Positions 34,079-42,700 of a stretch of 64,000 nucleotides of DNA are shown here, one piece after another. The translations under genes were made by a program, and so were the position numbers. The notes under the pieces were generated by a model. The model saw only the letters and a program-made list of their open reading frames with translations. It ran no database searches and was not told the DNA's origin. Each line of letters opens with the position of its first letter. Position 1 is the stretch's first letter. Source of the stretch: Casp-actino8 sp001510335 (GTDB lineage: Bacteria > Actinomycetota > Acidimicrobiia > Acidimicrobiales > Ilumatobacteraceae); the NCBI GenBank assembly GCA_027729635.1, contig JAQCEM010000001.1:1-64000 (forward strand), read 5' to 3'.

Positions 34079-34855
34079 CTATCGAGGTCCCCCGCCATCA
34101 CATTCAATGCGTTGTCCCGTCACATAGCCAGCCCCTTCGCCACACAGCCAGAGCACCACGTTGGCGACATCAAGCGGCTGACATACTCGGCCAAAAGGCG
34201 AACCTTGATCAAGGCTTCGGAGATCTTCCATCTCGCGCTTCCCGGTCATAGCGCGGGCTAAACGAAGACCCATATCGGTTTCAACTAAACCAGGTGCGAC
34301 GATGTTGCAGTGGATGCCGTGTTGGCGTTCTTCTTTGGCCAGCGTGAGCGCCAAGGCCTCCATCGCGGCTTTACCCATGCTGTACGGACCACCGTTGGCC
34401 GTCATATGAGATGTCGCCACCGAAGAAATCATGACAATGTCGCCGCGAGGACGAGCGCGCATTGACGGCAAGACACAGCGCGCCAAAGAATGTGGACCAA
34501 TCGCATGAGTATTTAACAATCGAATTACTTCAGCGGCTTCAGTATCGGCTACCGCTTGACCACGAGACGCGATTCCAGCATTGCAGACAAGAATGTCAAT
34601 GAAACCAAAGTCAGCAACGACATGATCAACCATGATCGCGACTGCCTCGGGATCGTCAACTGACGCTTCGTACGCTTTGGCGTTGCCACCTGCAGCAGTG
34701 ATTGCTGCAACGGTTTCGAGTGCCGACTCTTTGTCCTTGCGATAATTCACCGCGATCGATGCTCCCTCGCTCGCAAGTAGCTCGCAAATTCCACGACCAA
34801 TACCGCGACCGCCACCAGACACCAATGCAACGCGGCCCTTCATTGAATCTCCCAT
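34079..34855 (-). CDS. SDR-family oxidoreductase (FabG-like)
   Basis: About 258 residues. TGxxxGxG-type motif SGGGRGIG, VCNAGIAS (NAG), catalytic Ser in MISSVATS, YSMGK, and a C-terminal GYVTGQRIECDGG typical of FabG-like enzymes. The glycine motif has Ser in place of the usual Thr. The frame opens at 34870, but ATG 34855 has a clear GAGGGG ribosome site 7 nt before it. Substrate unknown. Divergent from the thiamine operon, with the tandem repeat and riboswitch leader between. Confidence 0.88.
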   Translation of the reverse strand: MGDSMKGRVALVSGGGRGIGRGICELLASEGASIAVNYRKDKESALETVAAITAAGGNAKAYEASVDDPEAVAIMVDHVVADFGFIDILVCNAGIASRGQAVADTEAAEVIRLLNTHAIGPHSLARCVLPSMRARPRGDIVMISSVATSHMTANGGPYSMGKAAMEALALTLAKEERQHGIHCNIVAPGLVETDMGLRLARAMTGKREMEDLRSLDQGSPFGRVCQPLDVANVVLWLCGEGAGYVTGQRIECDGGGPR

Positions 34856-34910
34856 ACCAATTCCCCTCAATCGCCCTTCACACCGACATAGGTCATTCTG
34901 TCATTATGCG

Positions 34911-34937
34911 AGAAGTATGCAAGAAGTATGCAAGAAG
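34911..34937. repeat. 11-bp tandem duplication
   Basis: Two perfect copies of agaagtatgca followed by a partial agaag, in the 285-bp gap between the SDR and the thiamine operon. Short and possibly a replication-slippage product; it could also hold promoter parts for the SDR. Confidence 0.6.
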
Positions 34938-35027
34938 ACAATTATTGCCTCATTCATCGCCACATTCATTGCCAACCTCGGGCAAAATTTCTTTTCATTG
35001 AGCCCGACATCATGTGTCAACAAGACG

Positions 35028-35033
35028 TAAACT
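35028..35033 (+). promoter_or_regulatory. Candidate -10 element of the thiamine operon
   Basis: TAAACT at 35028-35033 would start transcription near 35040, just before the riboswitch aptamer. No good -35 box is seen at 16-18 nt. Confidence 0.35.
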
Positions 35034-35049
35034 CAAGTCACTACAACAC

Positions 35050-35140
35050 AACGGGGAGCTCACGAGATCGGTGGGCTGAGAGGGCGACTGCTGTCGCCGA
35101 CCCGAGAACCTGAACTGGGTAATGCCAGCGGAGGGATTGG
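35050..35140 (+). promoter_or_regulatory. TPP riboswitch (THI element)
   Basis: The conserved THI-box core is present in order: GGGGAGC, then GGGCTGAGAGGG (the pyrimidine-sensing CUGAGA), then a variable stem GGCGACTGCTGTCGCC, then ACCCGAGAACCTGAACTGGGTAATGCC split across the P4/P5 arm (ACCTGAACTGG, GTAATGCCAGCG), ending GGAGGGA. The 3' end GGAGGGA is itself the ribosome-binding site of the next gene, whose ATG is at 35142, so ligand binding should block translation directly. I could not find a strong outer P1 helix. It controls the thiN-thiBPQ operon. Confidence 0.93.
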
Positions 35141-35141
35141 A

Positions 35142-35825
35142 ATGAATAACGATGTAACCCATGCACTCATTGTGATCGGTGGCGACTGTCCCGACTCACG
35201 ATCGATTGCCTTTATTCAAGGTGATCCAACGGTGATTTGTGCTGACTCGGGCTTAGACCATGCCCTAGAACTAGGGCTGGTTCCCGAAATTTTCCTTGGC
35301 GATATGGACTCTGTGTCAGCCCATTCTTTACAGCAAGCAAACAACGCTTCTTGGACGGTCATTTCGTACGACCCATTAAAGGACCAAACCGATACGGAAC
35401 TCGCGCTGAATTATGCAGTCGTCAATGGTTTCAGCTCTATCACCCTGCTCTGGGGTTATGGCGATCGCATAGATCATGTCCTCGGGGTTTTAGCGGCTCT
35501 CTCGCATCACTCGTTAAGTTCGCTCGACAAACTCGTGGCTTGGATCGGTGCCGACCGCGTCGAAATCCTGCACGCTCCTCGCTCCTACCACGACGATGTA
35601 ACCGTAGGGACAACAATCAGCCTGATGCCATTAGGCGCTTCGGTTGCTGGAGTAACGACCCATGGACTCCAGTGGAATCTCAAGGATGCAGTTCTGTCGT
35701 CACAAACGTCGCGCGGAGTAAGCAATATCGCCCAAGAAAATTCTGTCCACGTTCAACTTGACGAGGGTGTTCTAGCAGTGGTGTATCCAGGTTTCCTCAA
35801 CAACTCATTCAGAAAAGGATTATGA
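35142..35825 (+). CDS. Thiamine pyrophosphokinase
   Basis: 227-residue thiamine diphosphokinase (ThiN/Tnr3-type). It transfers pyrophosphate from ATP to thiamine, giving TPP. Landmarks: ADSGLDHALELG (residues 35-46), PEIFLGDMDSVS, KDQTDTELAL and GYGDRIDHVLGVL, all typical of the family's ATP/Mg and thiamine sites. C-terminal beta-sandwich with LMPLGASVAGVTTHGLQW. First gene after the TPP riboswitch and overlapping thiB by 4 bp. Coupling the kinase to a thiamine importer indicates salvage of external thiamine. Confidence 0.93.
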   Translation: MNNDVTHALIVIGGDCPDSRSIAFIQGDPTVICADSGLDHALELGLVPEIFLGDMDSVSAHSLQQANNASWTVISYDPLKDQTDTELALNYAVVNGFSSITLLWGYGDRIDHVLGVLAALSHHSLSSLDKLVAWIGADRVEILHAPRSYHDDVTVGTTISLMPLGASVAGVTTHGLQWNLKDAVLSSQTSRGVSNIAQENSVHVQLDEGVLAVVYPGFLNNSFRKGL

Positions 35826-36823
35826 AAATGAAAACTCAATTCGTTCGTCCTGCGCTGAGAGCGTCGTTCCTCGCGATGATCTTCTTGATCGCTTCATCAT
35901 GTAGCGGTACGCCTTCAAGTACTTCAAACTTGACGTTGATCGCCTATGACTCATTCCTTCCTCCTGAAGGGGCCTTTGATGCGTTCACTGAAGAGACCGG
36001 CATTACCGTCCAGATTGCGTTGTCAGGTGACACCGGCGAAATGGTTGCAAAGGCTTCGTTGACATCGGGCAACCCCGAAGGGGATGTGATGTGGGGAGTT
36101 GACAACACCTTTATTTCTCGAGCGATCAAAAGCGAAATATTTGTAGGCGACCCCACCGAAGTTGACTTTGGGTATGTGTGCGTTAACTACGACATTGCGG
36201 CTCTTGGTGAAACCGAAGCACCAACAACACTGAATGATTTGACTGCGCCTCAGTACAAAGGAATGTTGGTGGTTGAAAATCCCGCCACTTCATCACCTGG
36301 CTTAGCTTTCCTACTCGGAACGGTTGCCGCGTTCGGTGACAATTGGCCCGACTATTGGCGACAACTAGTCGCCAACGATGTGCTGGTCGTTGACAGTTGG
36401 AGTGAGGCCTACTACACCGCATTCACGCGATACGGAGGCGACCGGCCACTAGTTGTGAGTTACTCAACGAGTCCTCCAGCCGAAATGATCTTCGCCGATC
36501 CCCCGTTTCCAAAAGGTGCGCCTGCCGTCACCGGTGTGGCCACCGAGACTTGTTTCAAACAAATTGAATACGCCGGTGTTTTGCGAGGTTCCGAATTTAC
36601 AAAACAGGCGCAACAACTCGTCGACTATCTTGCCGGCCCCATATTTCAGTCGCTGCTCCCCGAGAGCCTGTTCGTCTATCCCGCAAATGAAGATGCTGCA
36701 TTACCCCAAAGTTTCATTGACTACGCCCCAACAATTACAACGAGTTACTCACTCCCGTCAGAAGACATCTCTCAGAATCGACAGGCGTGGATTGAACAGT
36801 GGTCTGACATTGTCCTGAGATGA
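35822..36823 (+). CDS. thiB: Thiamine ABC transporter, substrate-binding lipoprotein
   Basis: 333 residues. Signal peptide with lipobox IASSC (Cys about residue 27), then a periplasmic-binding-protein fold of the iron/thiamine/polyamine class: LTLIAYDSFLPPEGAFDAF at the mature start is typical of TbpA/ThiB, as are GDVMWGVDNTF and FGYVCVNYD. It captures thiamine or its phosphates outside the membrane and delivers them to ThiP. Starts ATGAAAATG with a 4-bp overlap to the kinase gene. The riboswitch makes the thiamine assignment firm. Confidence 0.94.
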   Translation: MKMKTQFVRPALRASFLAMIFLIASSCSGTPSSTSNLTLIAYDSFLPPEGAFDAFTEETGITVQIALSGDTGEMVAKASLTSGNPEGDVMWGVDNTFISRAIKSEIFVGDPTEVDFGYVCVNYDIAALGETEAPTTLNDLTAPQYKGMLVVENPATSSPGLAFLLGTVAAFGDNWPDYWRQLVANDVLVVDSWSEAYYTAFTRYGGDRPLVVSYSTSPPAEMIFADPPFPKGAPAVTGVATETCFKQIEYAGVLRGSEFTKQAQQLVDYLAGPIFQSLLPESLFVYPANEDAALPQSFIDYAPTITTSYSLPSEDISQNRQAWIEQWSDIVLR

Positions 36824-38370
36824 GACTTCGTTCAACTAGTCCATTAGCCATACCGGCGGTCATCCTTGTTCTCATAGCCGCTGTCATTCCGTTGATTGTG
36901 CTTTCTGCTTCAGTGATCAGCGGCGCCGATGTTATTTCAATATGGAGCAAGTCGTCAGTTCAACGAGCCTTAATCTTTTCGACGTGGCAGGCCCTACTTT
37001 CCACTGCATTGACAATTTGCCTCGGATTGCCAACAACATGGTTCCTGAGCCGATACGAGTTTTTCGGACGACAAGTATTTATGGCGCTCGTGACGGTCAC
37101 TTTTGTTTTACCGACAGTCGCAGTGGGTGCGGCATTTCTTGCACTGCTACCAAAAGGTCTGCATCACAGCACCATGGCCATTGTTGTTGCCCATGCATTT
37201 TTCAATATTTCAATCGTGGTACGTACTGTCGGTCCACGCTGGAATTCAGTCGATGATCGACTCATTGACTGTGCGCAAACGCTTGGCGCGAGTCCACTAC
37301 ACATCTGGCAAAGCATTATCTTGCCGCTTGGTAAGAGCGCAATTTTGTCTTCTGCAGCACTCACCTTCTTCATGTGTTTCACTTCGTATGGAATCATCTC
37401 CATTCTCGGAGGTCCCGGACTAGCGACACTCGATATTGAGATCTATCGTCGAGCAGTCCAACTCGGAGATTTATCGGGGGCCGCCATTTTGGCAGTTGCT
37501 CAGATGTTGCTGATCGTGACAATTTTCTTTATATGGTCTCGAGGGCGGACCAGCGAACTCATTTCATTTCGATCAAGAACTCTGAATCCTCAGAAACTTC
37601 CATTAGGGCCCAAGTGTTTCCTTTTTGGAGTCGCAGCTTTTTTTGTCGCCCCTGTACTTGCCTTAATTGCATCTTCAATGCGAACAGGTCGTTCATGGTC
37701 GCTGACTGGTTGGCGGGTGCTTCTGGGAATACAAAACCAAAAGGGAATTGAAATTGATACCTGGCAAGCCATGCAAACATCAGCAAAATATGCGCTCATC
37801 GCCGCCGGCATAGCACTGCCAACAGGTATCGCCGCAACATATGCATTTTCTCACCGCCAATCGGCGAACCGACAATTATCAACGCTCACGATTTTGCCAC
37901 TTGCCATATCCCCAGTTGTGATCGGTTTGGCCATTCTGATCACCTACGACTTTGATCCGTTTGACTTCCGATCATCGTGGTTACTGATACCGATCATTCA
38001 TTCGGCAATTGCTCTTCCTTTTGTCATTCGAGCTGCGCTTCCCGTCGTTCAGGGAATTCCCAATGACCTCAGGTTGGCAGCGGCAACATTAGGCGCCGGA
38101 TCTTGGCGACGATTATTAACCGTTGAGATACCGCTGCTACGACCGGCAATCTCGACTGGATTCGCTTTCTCCTTAGCCATGTCTTTGGGTGAATTCGGAG
38201 CAACAAGTTTTCTTACTCGGCGCGAATCGCGCACTCTTCCCATCATCATTGCTGGACTTTTCGGTAGAGCAGGCGAAATTCCTCGGGCTACAGGTATGGC
38301 CGCATCAGTAGTCTTAATTCTTGTGACTGCGATGATCGTCTTATCTGTAGATCGAAAGTCATACTCATGA
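36820..38370 (+). CDS. thiP: Thiamine ABC transporter permease
   Basis: 516-residue permease with two fused MetI-type halves, about twelve hydrophobic segments, as in ThiP. Each half has an EAA-like loop that contacts the ATPase: the first around DCAQTLGASPLHIWQSIILP, the second around AAATLGAGSWRRLLTVEIPLL. The chain starts with an uncleaved hydrophobic anchor. ATGA overlaps at both ends couple it to thiB and thiQ. Confidence 0.94.
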   Translation: MRLRSTSPLAIPAVILVLIAAVIPLIVLSASVISGADVISIWSKSSVQRALIFSTWQALLSTALTICLGLPTTWFLSRYEFFGRQVFMALVTVTFVLPTVAVGAAFLALLPKGLHHSTMAIVVAHAFFNISIVVRTVGPRWNSVDDRLIDCAQTLGASPLHIWQSIILPLGKSAILSSAALTFFMCFTSYGIISILGGPGLATLDIEIYRRAVQLGDLSGAAILAVAQMLLIVTIFFIWSRGRTSELISFRSRTLNPQKLPLGPKCFLFGVAAFFVAPVLALIASSMRTGRSWSLTGWRVLLGIQNQKGIEIDTWQAMQTSAKYALIAAGIALPTGIAATYAFSHRQSANRQLSTLTILPLAISPVVIGLAILITYDFDPFDFRSSWLLIPIIHSAIALPFVIRAALPVVQGIPNDLRLAAATLGAGSWRRLLTVEIPLLRPAISTGFAFSLAMSLGEFGATSFLTRRESRTLPIIIAGLFGRAGEIPRATGMAASVVLILVTAMIVLSVDRKSYS

Positions 38371-38990
38371 GTCTGACCATCACTGACGTTTCATTTAGCT
38401 ACGGTGAGCGCAGTATCCTGCATGATTTTTCCTTAGAAGTTGCGGCTGGAACCACAACTGCTGTCGTTGCTCCATCGGGCTCGGGTAAATCTACTTTGCT
38501 TCGCATTGTTGCCGGCCTTTTGAAACCGACAACGGGGACAATCATTCTTGATGATCGCAATATCACCAACACTCCAACTCACCAAAGGTCAGTCGGAATG
38601 GTTTTTCAAGACAACCAACTGTTTCCACATCTCAACGTACATGACAATGTCGCCTTCGGTTTAAAAGTTTCCAAAATGAATCAACGCGACATCAATTCTC
38701 GTTGCCACGAACTACTTGAACTTGTTGGACTCGGCGACGTCATGAGACAATCCGTCGCGACCCTGTCAGGCGGAGAATCAAAGCGGGTGGCTCTAGCCCG
38801 TGCACTTGCACCGTCCCCACGCGTCTTACTGCTTGATGAACCGCTGACTGGCCTCGACCAAGAACTGCACGACCGCCTGGCTCAAGACTTGCATCAAATT
38901 CTGCATTCGACCGACACGACGGCACTACTAGTTACTCACGATTTAACCGAAGCCGAGATCATTTCAGATTCAATACATCATCTCCAGTAA
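38367..38990 (+). CDS. thiQ: Thiamine ABC transporter ATP-binding protein
   Basis: 207-residue ABC ATPase, short as usual for ThiQ (no C-terminal regulatory domain). Walker A PSGSGKSTLL, Q-loop VFQDNQLFPHL, signature LSGGESKRVALARAL, Walker B LLLDEPLTGLD, and the switch His in VTHDLTEAE. The Walker A lead-in is VAPSGSG rather than the usual GPSGSG. Last gene of the thiamine operon; its stop codon lies in the loop of a hairpin. Confidence 0.95.
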   Translation: MSLTITDVSFSYGERSILHDFSLEVAAGTTTAVVAPSGSGKSTLLRIVAGLLKPTTGTIILDDRNITNTPTHQRSVGMVFQDNQLFPHLNVHDNVAFGLKVSKMNQRDINSRCHELLELVGLGDVMRQSVATLSGGESKRVALARALAPSPRVLLLDEPLTGLDQELHDRLAQDLHQILHSTDTTALLVTHDLTEAEIISDSIHHLQ

Positions 38991-38999
38991 GTTGGAGAT
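38980..38999 (+). other. Hairpin spanning thiQ stop and downstream ribosome site
   Basis: ATCTCCA (38980-38986) and TGGAGAT (38993-38999) form a perfect 7-bp stem with a 6-nt loop. The right arm contains GGAG, the only possible ribosome site of the small ORF at 39000, and the loop holds the thiQ stop. It could mask that site until ribosomes finish thiQ, or end the operon transcript weakly (no U-tract). Confidence 0.45.
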
Positions 39000-39155
39000 A
39001 TGACAGCGGTCCAGGAGCTTAAAATTGAGTTGAGCGGTACTGGAATTATCGCCACCTATCACTCCAGAAGTATTCGTCATCTCGAACGGTCTGTTCCATT
39101 TGAATTGGTACGCCTCTGCAAGGTCGGCAACAATATCCGCGTCCGGAGCAGTTGA
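39000..39155 (+). CDS. Small protein, 51 aa, coupled to the GNAT gene
   Basis: A 52-codon frame: it starts MTAVQELKIELSGTG and ends LCKVGNNIRVRSS. GGAG lies 2 nt before the ATG, inside a hairpin. Its TGA stop overlaps the ATG of the acetyltransferase gene (TGATG), the usual sign of translational coupling, and no other gene occupies this gap. The first part reads as a short beta strand, turn, strand (LKIELSGTGIIATYH), the second as basic and mixed. No Cys pair, no membrane segment. No family recognised. Confidence 0.55.
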   Translation: MTAVQELKIELSGTGIIATYHSRSIRHLERSVPFELVRLCKVGNNIRVRSS

Positions 39156-39622
39156 TGAGCGGCACGTTAGGAAGTATCTCGATTCGTGCAATGAATTATC
39201 TTGACGTTCAACCTTTACGCCGTGAAGTTTTACGCGCCGGGATGCTCGACCAGACGGTCAATTTTGATGGTGATGATGACCCGACAACCATGCACCTCGG
39301 CGCTTTCACTGACGCAGAAGTGAATATCGGGGTAAGCACGTGGTTGCAACGTCCCTTTCCATCCGAGCCTCAACTTCGGGGATTGCAGTTACGCGGAATG
39401 GCTACGGCTGTGCTCGTTCAGGGGCACGGGATCGGCGGGCTACTGCTTCATGCTGGAATGGAGTACGCCGCAGCAATCGGAGTTGACCTCATTTGGGCAA
39501 ATGCTCGGGACTCCGCCCTGACCTTCTATAACCGTCATGGCTTCAGCACCGTTGGTGATGGATTTATTGAGACCGTCACTCAACTACCCCATCATCAAGT
39601 TGTGGCATATCTAGTGCAGTAA
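39155..39622 (+). CDS. GNAT-family N-acetyltransferase
   Basis: About 155 residues, GNAT fold. Core pattern: LRGMATAVLVQGHGIGGLLLH, where the acetyl-CoA pyrophosphate loop (normally Q/RxxGxG/A) appears as QGHGIGG, and the C-terminal IWANARDSALTFYNRHGFSTVGD with the conserved A-x2-FY-x2-GF. It acetylates a small amine or a protein N-terminus; no substrate can be inferred. ATG 39155 has GGAG 6 nt before it and overlaps the stop of the preceding small ORF. Confidence 0.85.
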   Translation: MSGTLGSISIRAMNYLDVQPLRREVLRAGMLDQTVNFDGDDDPTTMHLGAFTDAEVNIGVSTWLQRPFPSEPQLRGLQLRGMATAVLVQGHGIGGLLLHAGMEYAAAIGVDLIWANARDSALTFYNRHGFSTVGDGFIETVTQLPHHQVVAYLVQ

Positions 39623-39655
39623 CCGCAAGCGCTTCCTTCTTGCACACACTCGTGC

Positions 39656-39856
39656 ATGGGAACTCATCTTCAACTGGCATCGCGCATACAAGACACCATC
39701 GATAACCAAATTCGCGATATTGCTCGCCTTTCAGACTCAGATACTTGGACCGGACCTATTGCTTTGATTTCTCGAAGTGAAATCAAAGCAACCAAATTGT
39801 TGCTCGCTTCGTGCGTTGATCTACTTCGGACCCACCATGAGTCAACTGGGTTGTGA
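39656..39856 (+). CDS. Small WXG-like helical protein (66 aa)
   Basis: 66 residues, all predicted helix: MGTHLQLASRIQDTID, a turn with DTWTGPIALISRS, then a second helix IKATKLLLASCVDLLRTH. Helix, W-x-G turn, helix is the plan of WXG100/ESX-type secreted dimers, though this one is shorter than the usual 95-100 residues. It overlaps the next gene by 20 bp, so the two are one unit. A CACACT hexamer lies 5 nt before the ATG; no Shine-Dalgarno. No ESX ATPase or EccC-like gene is in the window. The assignment is by pattern only. Confidence 0.55.
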   Translation: MGTHLQLASRIQDTIDNQIRDIARLSDSDTWTGPIALISRSEIKATKLLLASCVDLLRTHHESTGL

Positions 39857-41072
39857 CCCTCAACGCCTGGCGCTACTTGCCCGCAGCATCGCCACAGTTC
39901 GGGACGAAGTTGAGTTAATACTTCGTCTCACTCAGATCGGAGATCTTGCTATTCCAAAAGTTCATTCGGTGCTGAAGCAAACTCTCGCAGTGTTTGAACG
40001 GCAAGATGTACGAATCAGACGAGTGTTAAACAGCGCATTTTTTGATATGTCAGATTCCTACACCCTGAAGTTCAATTCTGCGGCCTTTTTCTTTACCCGC
40101 TGGGTTGATCAACATCCCGAGTGGTGGTCAGATGCAACTCACGGAGAGCCAACTGAAATTGACGAGCGCCTGTCGCGCGTCGCCGAGGATCCACTCGAAT
40201 CGGGACGGCTCATTGACTCGACAAAGTTCCTTCCCCCTTTGGTTTACGGTGCTCATGATCCCGACATTGTTCGCTCGCTGTGGCTATCTGCGACCGATCC
40301 CCGCACCACATCGGCTGCTGCTGCTGGTCGCCGAATCACTCGTCTCGTTGAAACGGTGTTTGATGGTCACGATTGGCGTCGAGGAATTGCCCCGAGTTGG
40401 GTTGACATTCATGAACAAAAACGGATTCACCGTGAGATTCGGAAAATTCTTGGCGAGGTCATTACACCATGGCAACTTCATTTCACTGGGCTTGCGTCCG
40501 AATGGAAGTGGTCAGCCGACGACGGAGTTGGCTACCTAAAGAAAATTTCCGAGTCCAAAGAGGCCGCGAGTTCCCTTTCAAGTGGACTTGGGTCAGCGCT
40601 ATATCGCAACCTCTCCGATCTCCCCCTTGATGACAACGAACGCCTTCAACGAATTCAGTTCATCGCATTTGCAGTTGGTGCATCAACAGAAATTCTGCGG
40701 GGCGCAAAGGTACGACAGGCCCAATTGGATTCTGATCATCTTGCGGCTTTGCTTGCGATCCCAACTATGTTGCCGCTCAAAGCACCGTGGCCGACTTCAT
40801 TGGTACTGGGCAAGATCACTTCAGGTCTCATTCAACGACTTGATACAACTAACGACCGAAAAGTTTCATCGGCAATTGAGCAAATACAACAGCATCAGGC
40901 CCTTGCTGCCATCGGCTACATGGCTGTATTTAACTCAGCCCTCACTTCAGGTCGTTTAGAAAGTCCGCTTGATGAGCCCCCAGTTGAACTCAAACTGGAA
41001 TTACAACACACCGTTGACTCGCTCGATAACGCCGCTTCGCGCGGTCAGGCTCTCGCTGAAATCCATCGCTAA
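39837..41072 (+). CDS. Large partner protein of WXG-like pair, unknown function
   Basis: About 411 residues from the chosen ATG 39837 (the frame opens 20 codons earlier inside the small gene). N-terminus MSQLGCDPQRLALLARSIATVRDEVELIL reads as a WXG-like helical hairpin; the following region has FFTRWVDQHPEWW and then SLWLSATDPRTTSAAAAGRRI, a pattern I associate with actinobacterial WXG-associated proteins. The C-terminal half is helical (ALAAIGYMAVFNSAL, LELQHTVDSLDNAASRG). No signal peptide, no nuclease, ADP-ribosylating or other toxin motif seen. Function unknown; its 3' end overlaps the convergent copper gene by 4 bp. Confidence 0.65.
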   Translation: MSQLGCDPQRLALLARSIATVRDEVELILRLTQIGDLAIPKVHSVLKQTLAVFERQDVRIRRVLNSAFFDMSDSYTLKFNSAAFFFTRWVDQHPEWWSDATHGEPTEIDERLSRVAEDPLESGRLIDSTKFLPPLVYGAHDPDIVRSLWLSATDPRTTSAAAAGRRITRLVETVFDGHDWRRGIAPSWVDIHEQKRIHREIRKILGEVITPWQLHFTGLASEWKWSADDGVGYLKKISESKEAASSLSSGLGSALYRNLSDLPLDDNERLQRIQFIAFAVGASTEILRGAKVRQAQLDSDHLAALLAIPTMLPLKAPWPTSLVLGKITSGLIQRLDTTNDRKVSSAIEQIQQHQALAAIGYMAVFNSALTSGRLESPLDEPPVELKLELQHTVDSLDNAASRGQALAEIHR

Positions 41073-42700
41073 CCAGTAATAGGAACTTCGGTCACCACAC
41101 GAGTACTTGAAGACGGATCAGGCTGAATCAAGATCTCTAGTGTCCAAGTTCCGGGTGTCAATATCGACAGAGTTCCCACGAAATGATTAGGACCCAATTC
41201 GGCTATTGCCGCAGTAATCGTTGGCACTTCTGAACCTGGCAGCGTTAATCGCATCGTGAGGTTTTCAATGGGCGACAATGAGCCGCTTGGTGTCGTGACT
41301 GTCACGTGAATTTCGTTGTTACCGACCCGCCCTGGAGTCACCGCTACTCCAACGATCATGTCCCCTTCAACAAGTTGAGTACTAAAAACCGAAGATGCCG
41401 AAGTGACCTCGGGCGCTTGCGAGAGCATGCCGGCGGTAACTCCAAGTGCCATCACTGCAACAAAGACCTCAACCATGACAATCCGCTGAATCGATCGAAC
41501 TTCTCCCCTTCGAACCAGCCATTGGGCAAACGCTCCGAGGATGACGGCCACAACAACAATGCATGATTTAATCAGTAGAGCCTGGCCCCACTTCGTTTGA
41601 GTGATATCACTCAGCGAAGGAACTAAATGCCAGGTCTGCCATAAACCTGTGAATACTGCGATCGGAATCGCAAAAATCGCCATTCGAGAAAAACGTTTCA
41701 CCACAACTTCTGCTTCAACACTTCGCATCACTCCACCGCCAACCAGAACGATGAGACCTCCGACCCACAAAATGACACTTGAGAGGTGGAGCACATCAGC
41801 AAAAACCGCAATACCAGAATTTTCTGAGGCGCTGGGGTGCCCAGATGCCGACAAAGTCAGCACTATTCCTACTCCAACCAATGCAGTCGTCGACCTCCAC
41901 CACGAAGTCAGCGACCTCGCAAAGTGACCTCGCAGCGACCACAACAGAACCAAGAGCGACACCAAAAGCACTTCGCGAATGACGAGGGCTTTGCCCAATC
42001 GTGTCGCGTACACATCTGACCACAACGAAGTGTTGAAAAGATCAGACCATGTACCAGCGATGGTGTACGGCCCTTGCGTCACGAATAGGACGATCGCACT
42101 GGCAAAAGCCAATAACCAACCGACTCCGATAAAAATCGGAACCCGACGAGATGTAATTGATCCACCGGCGACCATCACGAGACATCCCAGCACAAGGCAA
42201 AGCCCGAGGAAACCTAAAAACTTCGCGATGCCCATCACCCATGACAGACCGCTCGGTCCATTTTGTCCGGCCAAAACATTGGCGATTAGATCACTCGTTG
42301 CAACGATCGGTGCCGAAGCACCGATCTGGAATGTGTAAGCACCTTCAACGGCATGACCGTCATTAGAAACAGCTCGCCACGCCACGACATAGAGACCATC
42401 TGGAATTTCTGGAACATCGCCAGCAATCAAAACAGACGGATCGTCTGGTGAAAGCAAGGCTTCGCCCAACACAATTCGTTGACCTTCTTGGTTATAAATC
42501 TCAATTGAACGGGCAACGGGAGTCATTGGTTCATTGAAATCAAGGCGTACTTCGCTCGGGGCAGATTCAAGCACCGCCGACGGCGCGGGTGAGGATGTAT
42601 CTAACTGCGCGTGAGCTGCCACTGGCGAAGCCCAAGCAATTGAAGCGACGAGCGCAACAACCACGAACCAAAACTTACGAATGCTGCTCACAGTTGTCAT
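41069..42700 (-). CDS. CopC-CopD fusion, copper resistance/transport protein
   Basis: 543 residues. A signal peptide (hydrophobic to WASPVAA) leaves a mature N-terminal His (HAQLDTSSPAP), the CopC Cu(II)-binding His. The CopC beta domain follows (to about 125: LDFNEPMTPVARSIEIYN, DGHAVEGAYTFQIG), then a CopD part with eight or so hydrophobic segments (about 150-430, including SLLVLLWSLRGHF and LSSVILWVGGLIVL), then an outer C-terminal beta domain resembling YtkA/FixH-like modules (about 450-543). CopC-CopD fusions import or handle copper in Gram-positives. Its start overlaps the next upstream gene by 4 bp. Confidence 0.88.
   Translation of the reverse strand: MTTVSSIRKFWFVVVALVASIAWASPVAAHAQLDTSSPAPSAVLESAPSEVRLDFNEPMTPVARSIEIYNQEGQRIVLGEALLSPDDPSVLIAGDVPEIPDGLYVVAWRAVSNDGHAVEGAYTFQIGASAPIVATSDLIANVLAGQNGPSGLSWVMGIAKFLGFLGLCLVLGCLVMVAGGSITSRRVPIFIGVGWLLAFASAIVLFVTQGPYTIAGTWSDLFNTSLWSDVYATRLGKALVIREVLLVSLLVLLWSLRGHFARSLTSWWRSTTALVGVGIVLTLSASGHPSASENSGIAVFADVLHLSSVILWVGGLIVLVGGGVMRSVEAEVVVKRFSRMAIFAIPIAVFTGLWQTWHLVPSLSDITQTKWGQALLIKSCIVVVAVILGAFAQWLVRRGEVRSIQRIVMVEVFVAVMALGVTAGMLSQAPEVTSASSVFSTQLVEGDMIVGVAVTPGRVGNNEIHVTVTTPSGSLSPIENLTMRLTLPGSEVPTITAAIAELGPNHFVGTLSILTPGTWTLEILIQPDPSSSTRVVTEVPITG

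Noticed and set aside
38970..39191. A 73-residue frame on the minus strand between thiQ and the GNAT
   Set aside because: No ribosome site, and it opposes the better-supported 51-residue plus-strand frame that is coupled to the GNAT.
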